Position numbers and translations under genes: made by a program. Source: Subdoligranulum variabile (GTDB lineage Bacteria; Bacillota; Clostridia; Oscillospirales; Ruminococcaceae). From it: DNA of 64,000 nucleotides. Under the pieces are notes generated by a model. It had not been told where the DNA came from. It saw only the letters and a list, made by a program, of their open reading frames with translations, and did not search any database. This document shows positions 44,201 to 52,689 of this stretch, piece after piece (within the stretch, counting starts at the first letter, position 1; the number at the start of each line of letters is the position of its first letter). The stretch covers positions 1-64,000 of the forward strand of contig QAKI01000033.1 of assembly GCA_003343905.1 (NCBI GenBank), in the 5' to 3' direction.

Positions 44201-45095
44201 GGGTGGACATATGCACGCCGAAATAGTGGTTGGGGATGCTGCTTGTTTTGGGGTTGTACGGATTTAGCAGGCCTTTGTCCGCGTTAAAGTCCTGCACGGC
44301 GTTGAAGGGGAAAAACTGGCCGTTGCTGGCATTGTTGCTGCCTGCCAGAAAGCCCGGATATTTGTACAGGTAAAAAGAGTTGTCTTCCGGGTAAAAAACC
44401 GCGTAGTTATCGCTGCTTCTATAGTAATAATAGCCGTCTTCGGCCACCTTGAGCAGGCCCTGCACGTCGGGGTAGCTGGCCTTGCCGTTTTCGACCGCAA
44501 TATTCGGGTCGAACAGGTAGGCAAGGGATTCGTTGGGGTCGCAGCCCGCCATATCGGTGCCTTTCAACTGCTCCGCTGTAAGATTCAGCGCCGGGTAGCC
44601 GTCCTTGCCCAATTCGGCTTGAACGAGGCCGGAGTACGGTTTGGCGCTTCTGGTCCAGTCGTTCCACTTGCCGTATTTTGGTGACCCGCTCTTTCTGAAA
44701 AGCAGCGCGTGGCCCTTGTTGATGCCGGAATCGGGGACGTTATTCGGGTCCGCGTTATCTGCGTCGGTCTGCCCCGTCAGCCAGTAGTCGAACAGGTCGA
44801 TGGTCGTGCCGTTGGGTGAAAGGCCGGGAATGATGTGTTCGGCATATTTGCCTTGGGTCGGGTCGCCGGGCAGTTCCGTATAGGTCTGCACGTCGTCCGC
44901 CGCCAGCGGCGCGGGCGCTTCGGCAGGCTCCGGCGACGGGGCGGGGGCCGTTTCGGGCGTGGCGCTTTCGGGCGTCGCGGCCGGGTCCGGCACGGTCTCC
45001 GCAAAGGCGGCGCCGCCCGGCGCCCATACGGTAAACATCATGGCCGCGGCCAGCGTGGCGGCCGTGACCTTTTGAAACATCGTTTTGCGCAGCAT
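41229..45095 (-). CDS. Sortase-anchored fibro-slime/SpaA-repeat surface protein, copy 2
   Basis: A 1,288-residue paralog of the protein at 35195-39085 with the same plan: signal peptide 1-32 (MLRKTMFQKVTAATLAAAMM), fibro-slime domain about 80-420 (FSGDDDVWIFIDGKLVADLGG), SpaA-like domains near 425-520 and 720-810 (PGAEFALYS, LAGVEFTLWG), two DUF5979-like repeats near 960-1190 (GGLTVAKRL, GSLTVSKTV), a PTPTPGPTPTPSPEG spacer, VPQTSD motif and C-terminal helix with RRGDETRH. The signal, DUF5979 and anchor parts are much closer to copy 1 than the central region, suggesting selection for antigenic or ligand variety. ATG 45095 follows AGAGGAAAGGA. Confidence 0.93.
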   Translation of the reverse strand: MLRKTMFQKVTAATLAAAMMFTVWAPGGAAFAETVPDPAATPESATPETAPAPSPEPAEAPAPLAADDVQTYTELPGDPTQGKYAEHIIPGLSPNGTTIDLFDYWLTGQTDADNADPNNVPDSGINKGHALLFRKSGSPKYGKWNDWTRSAKPYSGLVQAELGKDGYPALNLTAEQLKGTDMAGCDPNESLAYLFDPNIAVENGKASYPDVQGLLKVAEDGYYYYRSSDNYAVFYPEDNSFYLYKYPGFLAGSNNASNGQFFPFNAVQDFNADKGLLNPYNPKTSSIPNHYFGVHMSTRFIQRYGGHTDEKRENAVTYEFSGDDDVWIFIDGKLVADLGGIHSAASVEIDFSTGEIIINRDKVDANDNDRPLVEYTSLKDELGLAGDTFPDNTYHTLDFFYLERGHGDSNMQLKYNLVTIPESTLRKVDQYSRPVPGAEFALYSARAYEQQGDNAAPITTGTTNRNGEFVFTREENGEIFPITIDELYQDYGGEGHQDSHGNNLVLVETGTPTGYRSAQAIGLYFVKAQKNPSEVFLLSKDPWGTGTYAIPQLFATTREKIKLVRKSDTDTFPDEITLVGQTPEIDPRMFAVIFQKQKDGETWLPISGDPITGWHVQPDDSWGSIKTAALENRYEFYLSSSGAYQVEVDDLPGNIENYYHICGDPATAEYTFVYYYTQDESLDAATEENTRRIDADDTLWALDRDFSVNLYVGNLKNQLFVQKQDDLGNPLAGVEFTLWGKADSPTALADAAAVPPDFTEFQKVTTDAHGAARFENLPIGEYYLTETAGLEGQGYKRNDTPVHVIVDHTGVYADAGTADDGIAVSLGVGRLVGSMIQFAADDTVDTTLLNIRAALADNVQYDSASGGFTYEAPAVDWDEVNNSVIHLNYNDAAQPTDISNYHPIDHSADTLSTDTGWSRLLIRQCNNAKHHGSFGWAHYEDLGDTDLTGLFSGTVTVQVTNQRVGGLTVAKRLEGDHVEYDREWNFTVTLTDAQGRSAGLTGEYGGMTFADGVAEFTLTDGKELTATGLPADLHYEVTETEANEDGYTTAVTEGEKTGTIPHNHNAQVTFTNTRNIERGSLTVSKTVEGDLGDKAKDWHFTVTLMGDNGASAGLTGPYGDMMFEDGVAEFTLAHGEELTAGGLPAGFTYTVTEAEANEDGYTTAVAGDNATGAIQADGTVTVAFLNTRNAPEPTPTPTPGPTPTPSPEGPGDPGSPNEPAPSGQPTAPAQDPGTDAAEPTAAAPASAVPQTSDDSPIELWALLCVVSLGGLLTAFALKRIRRGDETRH

Positions 45096-45169
45096 AGTTT
45101 GATTCCTTTCCTCTTTCGGGGTGAATGCAGCAGGTGCGCCGTGCCCGGCGCGGAGCGCACTTGACGGTA

Positions 45170-45260
45170 TTTCTATTCCATGCTATCGTATTATAAATAA
45201 GCGCGCAGGGCACGAAAAGAAGATGTGACAAAATAGGCGGCCTGTGTGTCAAATTTGTAG
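45170..45260 (+). promoter_or_regulatory. Divergent promoter region with LytTR-type direct repeat (copy 2)
   Basis: Same layout as copy 1: TTGACG (at about 45160), TATCGT to the right, TATAAT to the left. TGACAAAAT (45226) and TGTCAAATT (45247) are exactly 21 bp apart. Confidence 0.6.
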
Positions 45261-45274
45261 TTGGAGGGATCACG

Positions 45275-46000
45275 GTGCTGCGGATCGCTGTATGTGACGA
45301 CGAAGAACGCCAGCGCGGGCAGACGGCGGCGCTGCTGGAAGAATGGCTGGCGGCGCGTCCCGGTCTGGGCGGCCGGGTGGAACAGTTTGCCACCGGCGCC
45401 GCCCTGTTGGAAACCCGGCAGAGGCAGGGCGGGTTCGATCTGTATCTGCTGGACATTGTGATGCCCGGCCCCGACGGCATGGAGACCGCGCGCCAACTGC
45501 GTGCGGCAGGGGACAGCGGGCTGATCGTTTTTGTGACCGGGCACGCGCGTTTTGCGGTGGAAAGCTACGATGTGGGCGCGTTCTTTTACCTGCTCAAGCC
45601 CGTGCCGAGGGAAAAGCTGTTTGATGTGCTGGACCGCGCCGCGCAGGCTTTGGCCGAGCGCCGCAGCGGCCGCGCGGTGGTGGTCCAGACGGCCGAGGGG
45701 CCGCGCCGGGTGCTGGTGGAGCGCATCCGCTGCGTGGAGCGCGTGAACCGCCGTGCGCGGTATTACTGCACCGACGGCACGGCGGATTCCCAGGCGGTGC
45801 GCGCGTCGTTCAAGGCGGCGGTGGAACCGCTGCTGGCCGACCACAGCTTTTTCCTGTGCGGGGCCAGTTTTGTGCTGAACCTGCGCCATGTGACCGGCGT
45901 GCAGGGCGGCGTCGCCCTGCTGGACGATGCCGCGCCATGCCGCTGCTCCGCGGCGTGGCAATGGAATTTCGACGTAGATGGGATGAATTTTGGAATGTGA
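45275..46000 (+). CDS. LytTR-family response regulator
   Basis: A 241-residue regulator: receiver domain (acidic pair D8-D9, phospho-acceptor Asp60 in LLDIVMPGPDG, Lys in YLLKPV) and LytTR DNA-binding domain (about 135-225). GTG start at 45275 with TTGGAGGGA upstream. Compared with copy 1 the last about 22 residues are in a shifted frame (ending WQWNFDVDGMNFGM); the sister reading RRWDEFWN lies in another frame, so a small indel altered only the tail. Likely controls the divergent surface-protein gene and perhaps itself. No histidine kinase gene is adjacent. Confidence 0.88.
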   Translation: MLRIAVCDDEERQRGQTAALLEEWLAARPGLGGRVEQFATGAALLETRQRQGGFDLYLLDIVMPGPDGMETARQLRAAGDSGLIVFVTGHARFAVESYDVGAFFYLLKPVPREKLFDVLDRAAQALAERRSGRAVVVQTAEGPRRVLVERIRCVERVNRRARYYCTDGTADSQAVRASFKAAVEPLLADHSFFLCGASFVLNLRHVTGVQGGVALLDDAAPCRCSAAWQWNFDVDGMNFGM

Positions 46001-46093
46001 GGGGGGGGGTAAATCGAAAAAACAGCCCTCTGTTTGGGTGGCTGCGGCGGCTGTGCTGCTGCGCCGGTGGATGCGTACTGATAGGAGAAAGAG

Positions 46094-46131
46094 AACCCCG
46101 CGGGCCGCTGAGAGCGGCCCGCGGGGTTTTG
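46094..46131 (+). terminator. Terminator of LytTR regulator copy 2
   Basis: Perfect 15-bp stem (46094-46108 with 46114-46128), loop TGAGA, tail TTTTGG. Confidence 0.85.
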
Positions 46132-46144
46132 GTGGTGGGACTTT

Positions 46145-46270
46145 TTCTCTACAACCCGTCAAAGGCTCCCCTCCCAGGGGAGCTGGCCGCGCAGCGGCCT
46201 GAGGGGTTCTACTGCCTGGCGGTGCTGCACCTTTCGGGATGTTCCTGCGGCGGGGTCAAGACCCCGCCCT
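46145..46270. repeat. Palindromic repeats (C and A)
   Basis: Element C (AAGGCTCCCCTCCCAGGGG then CCGCGCAGCGGCCTGAGGGG) at about 46158-46206 and A palindrome (GGCGGGGTC-AA-GACCCCGCC) at 46249-46268. Confidence 0.85.
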
Positions 46271-46360
46271 ACAGACCTGCGGGAACGGGCAACCATATAA
46301 TAAGGTAGAAAACACGAAAAAGGGCCTATTCCACACCCGCCTACCTATTATAATAGAACA

Positions 46361-46391
46361 GCAAAAAGGGCCGCCCTGTAAAGGGCGGCCC
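46361..46391 (-). terminator. Terminator of the M24 peptidase gene
   Basis: Minus-strand stem GGGCCGCCCT / AGGGCGGCCC with a 4-nt loop, then TTTTTGC. Confidence 0.85.
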
Positions 46392-46417
46392 CGGCGGGCT
46401 GTATGGGAATGCGGCGG

Positions 46418-47491
46418 TCAGCCGATGACCGACCAGTGCTTGTCCACGCGGTTGAGCACCTCGCAGCCGTCGGCGGTCACCAGCACAAGGTCCTCCACCC
46501 GCACGCCGAACTCGCCGGGCAGGTAGACCCCCGGCTCGATGGAAAAGACCATCCCCGGCTCGGCCACGGCGGTGTTGGCGCTGCTCACGTCGCCCTGTTC
46601 GTGGTCGGTGCGGCCGATGAAATGCCCCAGCCGGTGCGTGAAATACGCCCCGTACCCGGCATCCGCGATCAGGTCGCGGGCGGCTTTGTCCAGGTCGCAC
46701 AGCGGCACGCCGGGGCGCACCAGTGCTTCGGCGGCTTCGTTGGCGCGGCGCACCAGATCGTGGATGGCCGCGTGGCGCGGGTCGGCGCTTTTGCAGAAAT
46801 AGGTGCGCGTCATGTCGGAACAGTAGCCGTCTTTTTTGCCGCCGATGTCCAGCACGATGCAGTCCCCGGCCCGCAGCCGGGTGCCGTCGGGCATATGGTG
46901 GGGGTCGGCGGCGTTCGCCCCGAAAGACACGATGGGCGGGAAGGACGGCCCCTCGCACCCAAGGGCCTGGTACTGGGCCAGAATGTACGCGGCGCCCTCC
47001 TGTTCGGTCATGCCCTCTTTTAAGTAGGCGGCCGTGCGGCGCATGACCTCGTCGTTGATGGCGGAATTTTCCCGCATCAGGGCCTGTTCGGCTTCGTCCT
47101 TGCGGGCGCGCACACCGTCCACGCAGTCCGACGCCAGCCGGAACGGCGTGCCGGGCAGGCGCTCCATCAGCGGCAGCAGGAACCGCGCGGGCCATTCCTT
47201 GTCGATGCCCAGCGGCTCGCCGGGGCGCACCACCGCCGCGATCTGCGCGATGGAATCATCGGTGTCGGTGAACCACACGGCTTCGATGGGCGTTTCGGGC
47301 ACCGTGAACAGCCGGTTCAGAAAGAAGCGGTGTGCGCCGTCTGCGGACAGATACAGCGCGAACAGCCGTTCAAACGGTTCGACGTACACGCCGGTCAGAT
47401 AGTCGATGCTTTGGGGATCGCTGACGATCATCTGGCGCAGGCCATGGGCCTGCATGGCCGCCAGCACGCGGTCGATACGCGAAGTGTTCAT
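46418..47491 (-). CDS. Xaa-Pro peptidase (M24 family)
   Basis: A 357-residue cytoplasmic metallopeptidase that removes an N-terminal residue before proline. N-terminal creatinase-like domain (1-130) and C-terminal pita-bread domain with all five metal ligands: Asp in VLDIGGKKDG, Asp in CSDMTRTYF, His in RLGHFIGR, Glu in FSIEPGVY and Glu in VRVEDLVLV. Length fits the family (about 355-360). SD AAGGAAGG precedes ATG 47491. It stands alone with its own terminator; proximity to the oligopeptide transporter suggests peptide use. Confidence 0.93.
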   Translation of the reverse strand: MNTSRIDRVLAAMQAHGLRQMIVSDPQSIDYLTGVYVEPFERLFALYLSADGAHRFFLNRLFTVPETPIEAVWFTDTDDSIAQIAAVVRPGEPLGIDKEWPARFLLPLMERLPGTPFRLASDCVDGVRARKDEAEQALMRENSAINDEVMRRTAAYLKEGMTEQEGAAYILAQYQALGCEGPSFPPIVSFGANAADPHHMPDGTRLRAGDCIVLDIGGKKDGYCSDMTRTYFCKSADPRHAAIHDLVRRANEAAEALVRPGVPLCDLDKAARDLIADAGYGAYFTHRLGHFIGRTDHEQGDVSSANTAVAEPGMVFSIEPGVYLPGEFGVRVEDLVLVTADGCEVLNRVDKHWSVIG

Positions 47492-47619
47492 GGAAATTTC
47501 CTTCCTTTATATAGAGTTTTGTAGCGCGCCGCAGGGGCGCGGAGGTGGCTGCTTTCAGTATAGCAGACTGCCCGGCGAAGGGCAATGGGCAGAACGGGAT
47601 GTTGCCGCGTCCTTTTCAC

Positions 47620-48150
47620 GGGGTGTTGTAGGGCGGGGGCTTGACCCCGCCGCGTTTTTTGCTGCCCGTAAGGTTTCAAATTGTGGGAAAGTTCCCACCC
47701 CTCCGTCTGCCTTCGGCAGCCACCTCCCCTACGAGGGGAGGCTTTATAAGCGGCTGCCCGCCCAAAAGGCTCCCCTTCCAGGGGAGCTGGCTGCGCCGCA
47801 GGCGCAGACTGAGGGGTTGTGTTTCCCAGCGCCACGCACCTGCCGGAAAGTGCAAGACCCCTCCGTCTGCTTCGCAGCCACCTCCCCTACGAGGGGAGGC
47901 TTTACTCTACCGCCCGTCAAAGGCTCCCCTCTCAGGGGTTGCGGAGTCGAGCGCCGCCTGCGGCGGATGCAGCGAGACGAAGCAGGGGCAGCGGTCGCAG
48001 AATGCAAGCGCCGCTCCAAGGCGCGCCGCATGATGCGCGAACCGCAACCCGGCCAAGGCCGCGCAGCGGCCTGAGGGGTTGTGTTCCCCAGCGCCACGCA
48101 CCTGCCGGAAAGTGCAAGACCCCTCCGTCTGCTTCGCCCCCCCTGTCCCC
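47620..48150. repeat. Palindromic repeat block upstream of the opp operon
   Basis: A-like palindrome (GGCGGGGGC variant) at 47632-47651; C elements at about 47698-47745, 47768-47818, 47868-47910 and 47923-48080; a short, reversed D copy nested in the last C (47939-48059); a C end at 48119-48140. The rest of the interval to the opp promoter (48150-48470) is AT-richer and shows only a TATAAT at 48325 without a gene. Confidence 0.85.
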
Positions 48151-48474
48151 TGCATAAATACACAACCCCCGCCCCGCCAGCCCCCTCCCGCTGCCAAATT
48201 TACCCTCTATCTTTATTATTTCTTAATCCTATCCTAATTTTCTCAATGATTTTGCCCAAAAACCGCCCTCTGTACGCCCGCGCTTTTGGCGGCCACAGGG
48301 CTGGAAAACCGCGCCAGACTGTGCTATAATAAATTACAAAGCCCGCGTCCCGCACGCCCCCGCACAGGGCGCGCCGCACCCCGCAGGGGCGCGAATTTTG
48401 CCCGGTTTTTTATAAATTTCACATTTTTTGAGCGTATTATGCATTTTTTGCAAAAAATAGGCAAAAACATACGA

Positions 48475-48503
48475 TTGACAAAAGATGACAACTTTATTAT
48501 AAT
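48475..48503 (+). promoter_or_regulatory. Consensus promoter of the opp operon
   Basis: TTGACA (48475-48480), 17 bp, TATAAT (48498-48503), a perfect sigma-A promoter, about 170 nt before oppB. Confidence 0.85.
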
Positions 48504-48540
48504 AGATAAAATTCCGGGTATTGACGATGGCGTTTGTGCA

Positions 48541-48623
48541 GCCGCACCCGCCACCGCTTTTTTATTCTCTGCTTTGTCCGTGGATTGCGCACAACCGTTT
48601 TTGCGGCGGTGGGCGCGGGCGGC
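48541..48623 (+). promoter_or_regulatory. Structured opp leader
   Basis: Within the roughly 170-nt leader, GCCGCACCCGCCACCGC (48541-48557) can pair with the GCGGTGG-GCGCGGG-CGGC region (about 48606-48623) around a loop that includes TTTTTTATTCTC. May be a regulatory leader; no known riboswitch recognised. Confidence 0.4.
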
Positions 48624-48683
48624 AGGCAGATCCGGCTGACCCCAATTTTGTATTCCATAAAAGAAACGGAGTGGCACAACACA

Positions 48684-49601
48684 ATGGCAAAGTACGTCAT
48701 AAAGCGCGTCTTAATGGGCATTTTCAGTGTCTTTGTTGTGGCGACGCTTACCTTCTTCATCATGAACCTGGTCCCCGGCGGCCCGTTCGTGGCGGAAAAA
48801 TCCATCAGCCCGGCCGCAAAGCAGGCTCTGGAAGAAAAGTACGGTCTGGACAAGCCCCTGGGCGTGCAGTATGTGAACTACATGAAGGGCCTGCTGCACG
48901 GCGATATGGGCCCCAGCCTGAAACAGCGCGGCCGTACCGTCAACCAGATCATTGCCGACAAGCTGCCTGTTTCCTGCAAGGTGGCGGGCATCGCCGTGGC
49001 GGTCGCGCTCTGCGTGGGCATTCCGCTGGGCTGTATTTCCGCTTACCACCGCGGCAAATTGGCCGATAACATCATCATTGTGTTCGCCACCTGCGGCATC
49101 GCCATACCCAGTTTCATATCCAGCGTATTGTTACTATACACATTCGGCATGAACCTAAAGATCTTGCCAACAACAGGCCTGAACGAGGCGGCCGCATACA
49201 TCATGCCCGTCACCGCTCTGGCCATCTATCCGACTGCCTACATCACCCGCCTGATGCGTTCCAGCCTGCTGGACGTCATGGGCCAGGATTATATGCGCAC
49301 GGCCCGCGCCAAGGGCGTTTCCAGCGTCAAGATCCTGTTCAAGCACGCGCTGCGCAACGCCATCCTGCCCGTCATCACCTACGTCGGCCCCATGCTGGCC
49401 ATGCTGATGACCGGTTCCTTCGTGGTGGAAAAGATCTTCACCATCCCGGGCCTGGGCCGCGACTTCGTTTCGGCCATCAATACCCGTGACTATATGATGA
49501 TCATGGGCACCACCATCCTGCTGGCGACGATGGTCATTGCCGCCAACGTGATCGTGGACATCCTGTACAAGATCATCGACCCGCGCATCAAACTCAAGTA
49601 A
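48684..49601 (+). CDS. oppB: Oligopeptide ABC transporter permease OppB
   Basis: A 305-residue inner-membrane protein of the DppB/OppB family, six helices; N-terminal MAKYVIKRVLMGIFSVFVV, the conserved RTARAKGVSSVKILFKHALRNA EAA loop and SGSFVVEKIFTIPGLG-like block (TGSFVVEKIFTIPGLGRDF). The ATG at 48684 is preceded by ACGGAG; the frame to 48534 covers leader structure only. First gene of oppBCDF. Confidence 0.94.
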   Translation: MAKYVIKRVLMGIFSVFVVATLTFFIMNLVPGGPFVAEKSISPAAKQALEEKYGLDKPLGVQYVNYMKGLLHGDMGPSLKQRGRTVNQIIADKLPVSCKVAGIAVAVALCVGIPLGCISAYHRGKLADNIIIVFATCGIAIPSFISSVLLLYTFGMNLKILPTTGLNEAAAYIMPVTALAIYPTAYITRLMRSSLLDVMGQDYMRTARAKGVSSVKILFKHALRNAILPVITYVGPMLAMLMTGSFVVEKIFTIPGLGRDFVSAINTRDYMMIMGTTILLATMVIAANVIVDILYKIIDPRIKLK

Positions 49602-49616
49602 GGAGGGGAGCAAGCT

Positions 49617-50666
49617 ATGGAAAACCTGAACAAAGAGCCGCAGGACTTGCACCTCGGCGCCGAAGATTTTGCGCCTGCCTCCCAGGAGGAAAAGCAGAAC
49701 CTCGTCGTCATGCGCGATAGCGTCAACTTCTGGAAGGACGGCCTGCGCCGCCTGCGCAAGAACAAGATCGCCATGGTCAGCCTGGTGGTCATCATCCTGA
49801 TCGCCATTTTTGCCTATGTGCTGCCGGCCTTCTGGCCCTACGCCTACGACCAGCAGATCAAATACAGCGAGAACCTGGCCCCCTTTGAGTACGGGCGCGA
49901 GGAACTCAAACTCATCGAACAGGGCGAGAGCGTGTTCCCCCACATCCTGGGCACCGACCGCAACGGCCGTGACTACGCCGTCCGCCTGATGATGGGCACC
50001 CGCGTCAGCCTTTCCGTCGGCCTGCTGGCCTCGGTGCTGGTGCTGGTCATCGGCGCCACCTACGGCGCGATCTCGGCGTTTGCCGGCGGCTGGGTGGACA
50101 TCATCATGATGCGTATCACCGATATTTTGAACACCATCCCCGATATTCTGCTCATCATCCTGCTGGGCACCGCCCTCAAAGACCCGCTTGAAACACTGTC
50201 AACACAGCCGGGCTTTGAATGGATGCAGAAGCTCGGCCCCAACATGATCTCCATCTTCATCATCTTCGCGTTGCTGTACTGGGTCAGCATGGCCCGTATC
50301 GTGCGCAGCCAGGTGCTGACCCTCAAAGAGAGCGAGTACGTCACTGCCGCCCGCGCGCTGGGCGCTTCCAGCGGGCGCATCATCAAGCGGCACCTGCTGA
50401 CCAACTGCATCGGCACCCTGATCGTCACCACCACCCTGCAGATCCCCTCCGCCATCTTTACCGAGAGCTACCTCAGCTTCCTCGGCCTCGGCGTGGCGGC
50501 GCCCATGCCGTCCCTGGGCTCCCTGGCGACGGACGCGGTCTCCGGCATGAACACCTACCCCTACCGCCTGCTGGCGCCCGCGCTGATCATCAGCGTCATG
50601 ATCCTGGTGTTCAACCTCTTTGGCGACGGCCTGCGCGACGCCTTCGACCCGAAGCTGAAAAACTAA
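49617..50666 (+). CDS. oppC: Oligopeptide ABC transporter permease OppC
   Basis: A 349-residue DppC/OppC permease. A hydrophilic N-terminus (1-45) precedes the first helix; HILGTDRNGRDYAVRLMMGTRVSL marks the family, and VTAARALGASSGRIIKRHLLTN is the EAA loop. SD AAGGAGGGG before ATG 49617, 15 bp after oppB. Confidence 0.94.
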   Translation: MENLNKEPQDLHLGAEDFAPASQEEKQNLVVMRDSVNFWKDGLRRLRKNKIAMVSLVVIILIAIFAYVLPAFWPYAYDQQIKYSENLAPFEYGREELKLIEQGESVFPHILGTDRNGRDYAVRLMMGTRVSLSVGLLASVLVLVIGATYGAISAFAGGWVDIIMMRITDILNTIPDILLIILLGTALKDPLETLSTQPGFEWMQKLGPNMISIFIIFALLYWVSMARIVRSQVLTLKESEYVTAARALGASSGRIIKRHLLTNCIGTLIVTTTLQIPSAIFTESYLSFLGLGVAAPMPSLGSLATDAVSGMNTYPYRLLAPALIISVMILVFNLFGDGLRDAFDPKLKN

Positions 50667-50681
50667 AGAGGGGAGTTAATC

Positions 50682-51683
50682 ATGAGCGAAAAAATTCTTG
50701 ACATTCAGGACGAGCACCTGTCCTTTTTCACCCCGGCGGGCGAAGTCAAGGCGCTGAACGGCGTTTCCTTTGCCATGAACCAGGGCGACGTGCTGGGCAT
50801 CGTCGGTGAATCCGGCTCCGGCAAGTCGGTCACGGCGTACTCCATCATGGGCCTGACCGCCTACCCCGGCAAGCTGGTGGGCGGCAGCGTGTGGTTCAAC
50901 GGCCACCAGATCGACAAAATGGGCGAGAAGGACTTCCGCAAGATCCGCGGCAATGAAGTGTCCATCATCTTCCAGGACCCTATGACCAGCCTGAACCCGG
51001 TGTACACCATCGGCAACCAGATCGTGGAAGTCATCCTGCTGCACACCAAAAAGACCAAGAAAGAAGCCTGGGACCGTGCCCGCGAACTGCTGGAACTGGT
51101 CGGCATCAATGAGCCGGACCGCCGCCTCAAGCAGTACCCGCACGAACTTTCCGGCGGTATGCGCCAGCGCGTGATGATCGCCATCGCCCTGGCCTGTGAG
51201 CCGAAGCTGCTGATCGCGGACGAGCCCACCACCGCGCTGGACGTGACCATCCAGGCCCAGATTTTGGAACTGATGCAGGACCTGCGCAAAAAGCTGGGCA
51301 TGAGCATCATCATGATCACCCATGACCTGGGCGTCGTGGCGTCCATGTGTGAAAAGATCGCCGTCATGTACGCCGGCCACATCGTGGAATACGGCACCAC
51401 CGACGAGATCTTCTATAACCCCCAGCACGAATACACCAAGGGCCTGATCAACTCCATCCCCAAGCTGAACGCCGAGGAGAAGGAGCGCCTGGTCCCCATC
51501 GAAGGTTCCCCCGTGGACCTGCTGAACCCGCCTGCGGGCTGCCCCTTTGCGCCGCGCTGCAAGCGTTGCATGAAGGTCTGCCTGAATAAGATGCCGCCCC
51601 GCACCGAGCTGAGCGACACCCACTACACCTACTGCTGGCTGCGCCAGAAAGAGGAAATGGAGAAAGGAGGCAAAGCCGAATGA
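50682..51683 (+). CDS. oppD: Oligopeptide ABC transporter ATPase OppD
   Basis: A 333-residue ATPase: Walker A GESGSGKS near 45, Q-loop FQDPMTSLNP, signature LSGGMRQR near 155, Walker B LLIADEPTTALD, H-loop ITHDLG; the oligopeptide C-terminal domain has the CPFAPRC...C...C cluster that can bind Fe-S in this family. Overlaps oppF by 4 bp. Confidence 0.95.
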   Translation: MSEKILDIQDEHLSFFTPAGEVKALNGVSFAMNQGDVLGIVGESGSGKSVTAYSIMGLTAYPGKLVGGSVWFNGHQIDKMGEKDFRKIRGNEVSIIFQDPMTSLNPVYTIGNQIVEVILLHTKKTKKEAWDRARELLELVGINEPDRRLKQYPHELSGGMRQRVMIAIALACEPKLLIADEPTTALDVTIQAQILELMQDLRKKLGMSIIMITHDLGVVASMCEKIAVMYAGHIVEYGTTDEIFYNPQHEYTKGLINSIPKLNAEEKERLVPIEGSPVDLLNPPAGCPFAPRCKRCMKVCLNKMPPRTELSDTHYTYCWLRQKEEMEKGGKAE

Positions 51684-52678
51684 GCGAGCAGAAGACCCTG
51701 GTAGAAGTCAAGCATCTGCAGCAGTATTTCCCGGCCGGCGGCGTGGGCAAAAAGCGCCGTTATGTGCAGGCTGTGGACGATGTGAGCTTTGCCATCCGCA
51801 AGGGCGAGACCCTGGGCCTGGTCGGTGAATCCGGCTGCGGCAAGACCACCACCGGCCGCACGCTGCTGCGCCTGTATGAGCCGACCGACGGCACCATCAT
51901 CTATGACGGCAAGGTGCTTTTTGATAAAGAGAAGAACGTCGCCGTCGATATGCTGCCCTATCGCCGCCGTATGCAGATCGTGTTCCAGGACCCCTACGCC
52001 AGCCTGGACCCCCGCATGACGATCGGCGACATCGTGGGCGAAGGCATCGACATCCACAAGCTGGCTGCCAACGATAAGGACCGCCGCGACCGCATCATCA
52101 GCCTGCTGGAGCGCGTCGGCCTGAACAGCGAGCACGCCAACCGCTACCCGCACGAGTTCTCCGGCGGCCAGCGCCAGCGCGTGGGCATTGCCCGCGCCCT
52201 GGCCGTGAACCCCGAGTTCATCGTCTGCGACGAACCCGTTTCGGCGCTGGACGTTTCCATTCAGGCGCAGGTCGTCAATATGTTTGAGGACCTGCAGGGC
52301 GAACTGGGCCTGACCTACCTGTTCATTGCCCATGACCTGAGCGTGGTCAAGCACATTTCCAACCGCATCGGCGTCATGTACCTGGGCAAGATGGTGGAAC
52401 TGGCCGACAGCTTTGAGCTGATCGCCCACAGCGTCCACCCGTACACCCGCAGCCTGATCTCGGCCATTCCGGTGGCCGACCCCAAGACGGCGCGCAACTC
52501 GCACCGTATCGTGCTGCAGGGCGACGTGCCCAGCCCGCTGAACCCGCCGAGCGGATGCCGGTTCCGCACGCGCTGCCCCTACGCGGACGAGCGTTGCGCG
52601 GCCGAAGTCCCCGAATTCAAGGAGGTCAGCTCCGGCCACTGGGCCGCCTGCCACCACCTGGATAAAGTCGCGAAGTAA
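51680..52678 (+). CDS. oppF: Oligopeptide ABC transporter ATPase OppF
   Basis: A 332-residue ATPase: Walker A GESGCGKT, FQDPYASLDP, signature FSGGQRQR, Walker B FIVCDEPVSALD, FIAHDLS; C-terminal CRFRTRCPYADERC cluster. ATGA overlap with oppD. The expected neighbour oppA is 1.4 kb further on, behind repeats. Confidence 0.95.
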   Translation: MSEQKTLVEVKHLQQYFPAGGVGKKRRYVQAVDDVSFAIRKGETLGLVGESGCGKTTTGRTLLRLYEPTDGTIIYDGKVLFDKEKNVAVDMLPYRRRMQIVFQDPYASLDPRMTIGDIVGEGIDIHKLAANDKDRRDRIISLLERVGLNSEHANRYPHEFSGGQRQRVGIARALAVNPEFIVCDEPVSALDVSIQAQVVNMFEDLQGELGLTYLFIAHDLSVVKHISNRIGVMYLGKMVELADSFELIAHSVHPYTRSLISAIPVADPKTARNSHRIVLQGDVPSPLNPPSGCRFRTRCPYADERCAAEVPEFKEVSSGHWAACHHLDKVAK

Positions 52679-52689
52679 GGGTTACGCCT

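Noticed and set aside
46150..46308. Small proteins in the repeat blocks, such as the tail frame after the second LytTR gene
   Set aside because: These frames translate palindromic repeats and have no SD or conserved domain.
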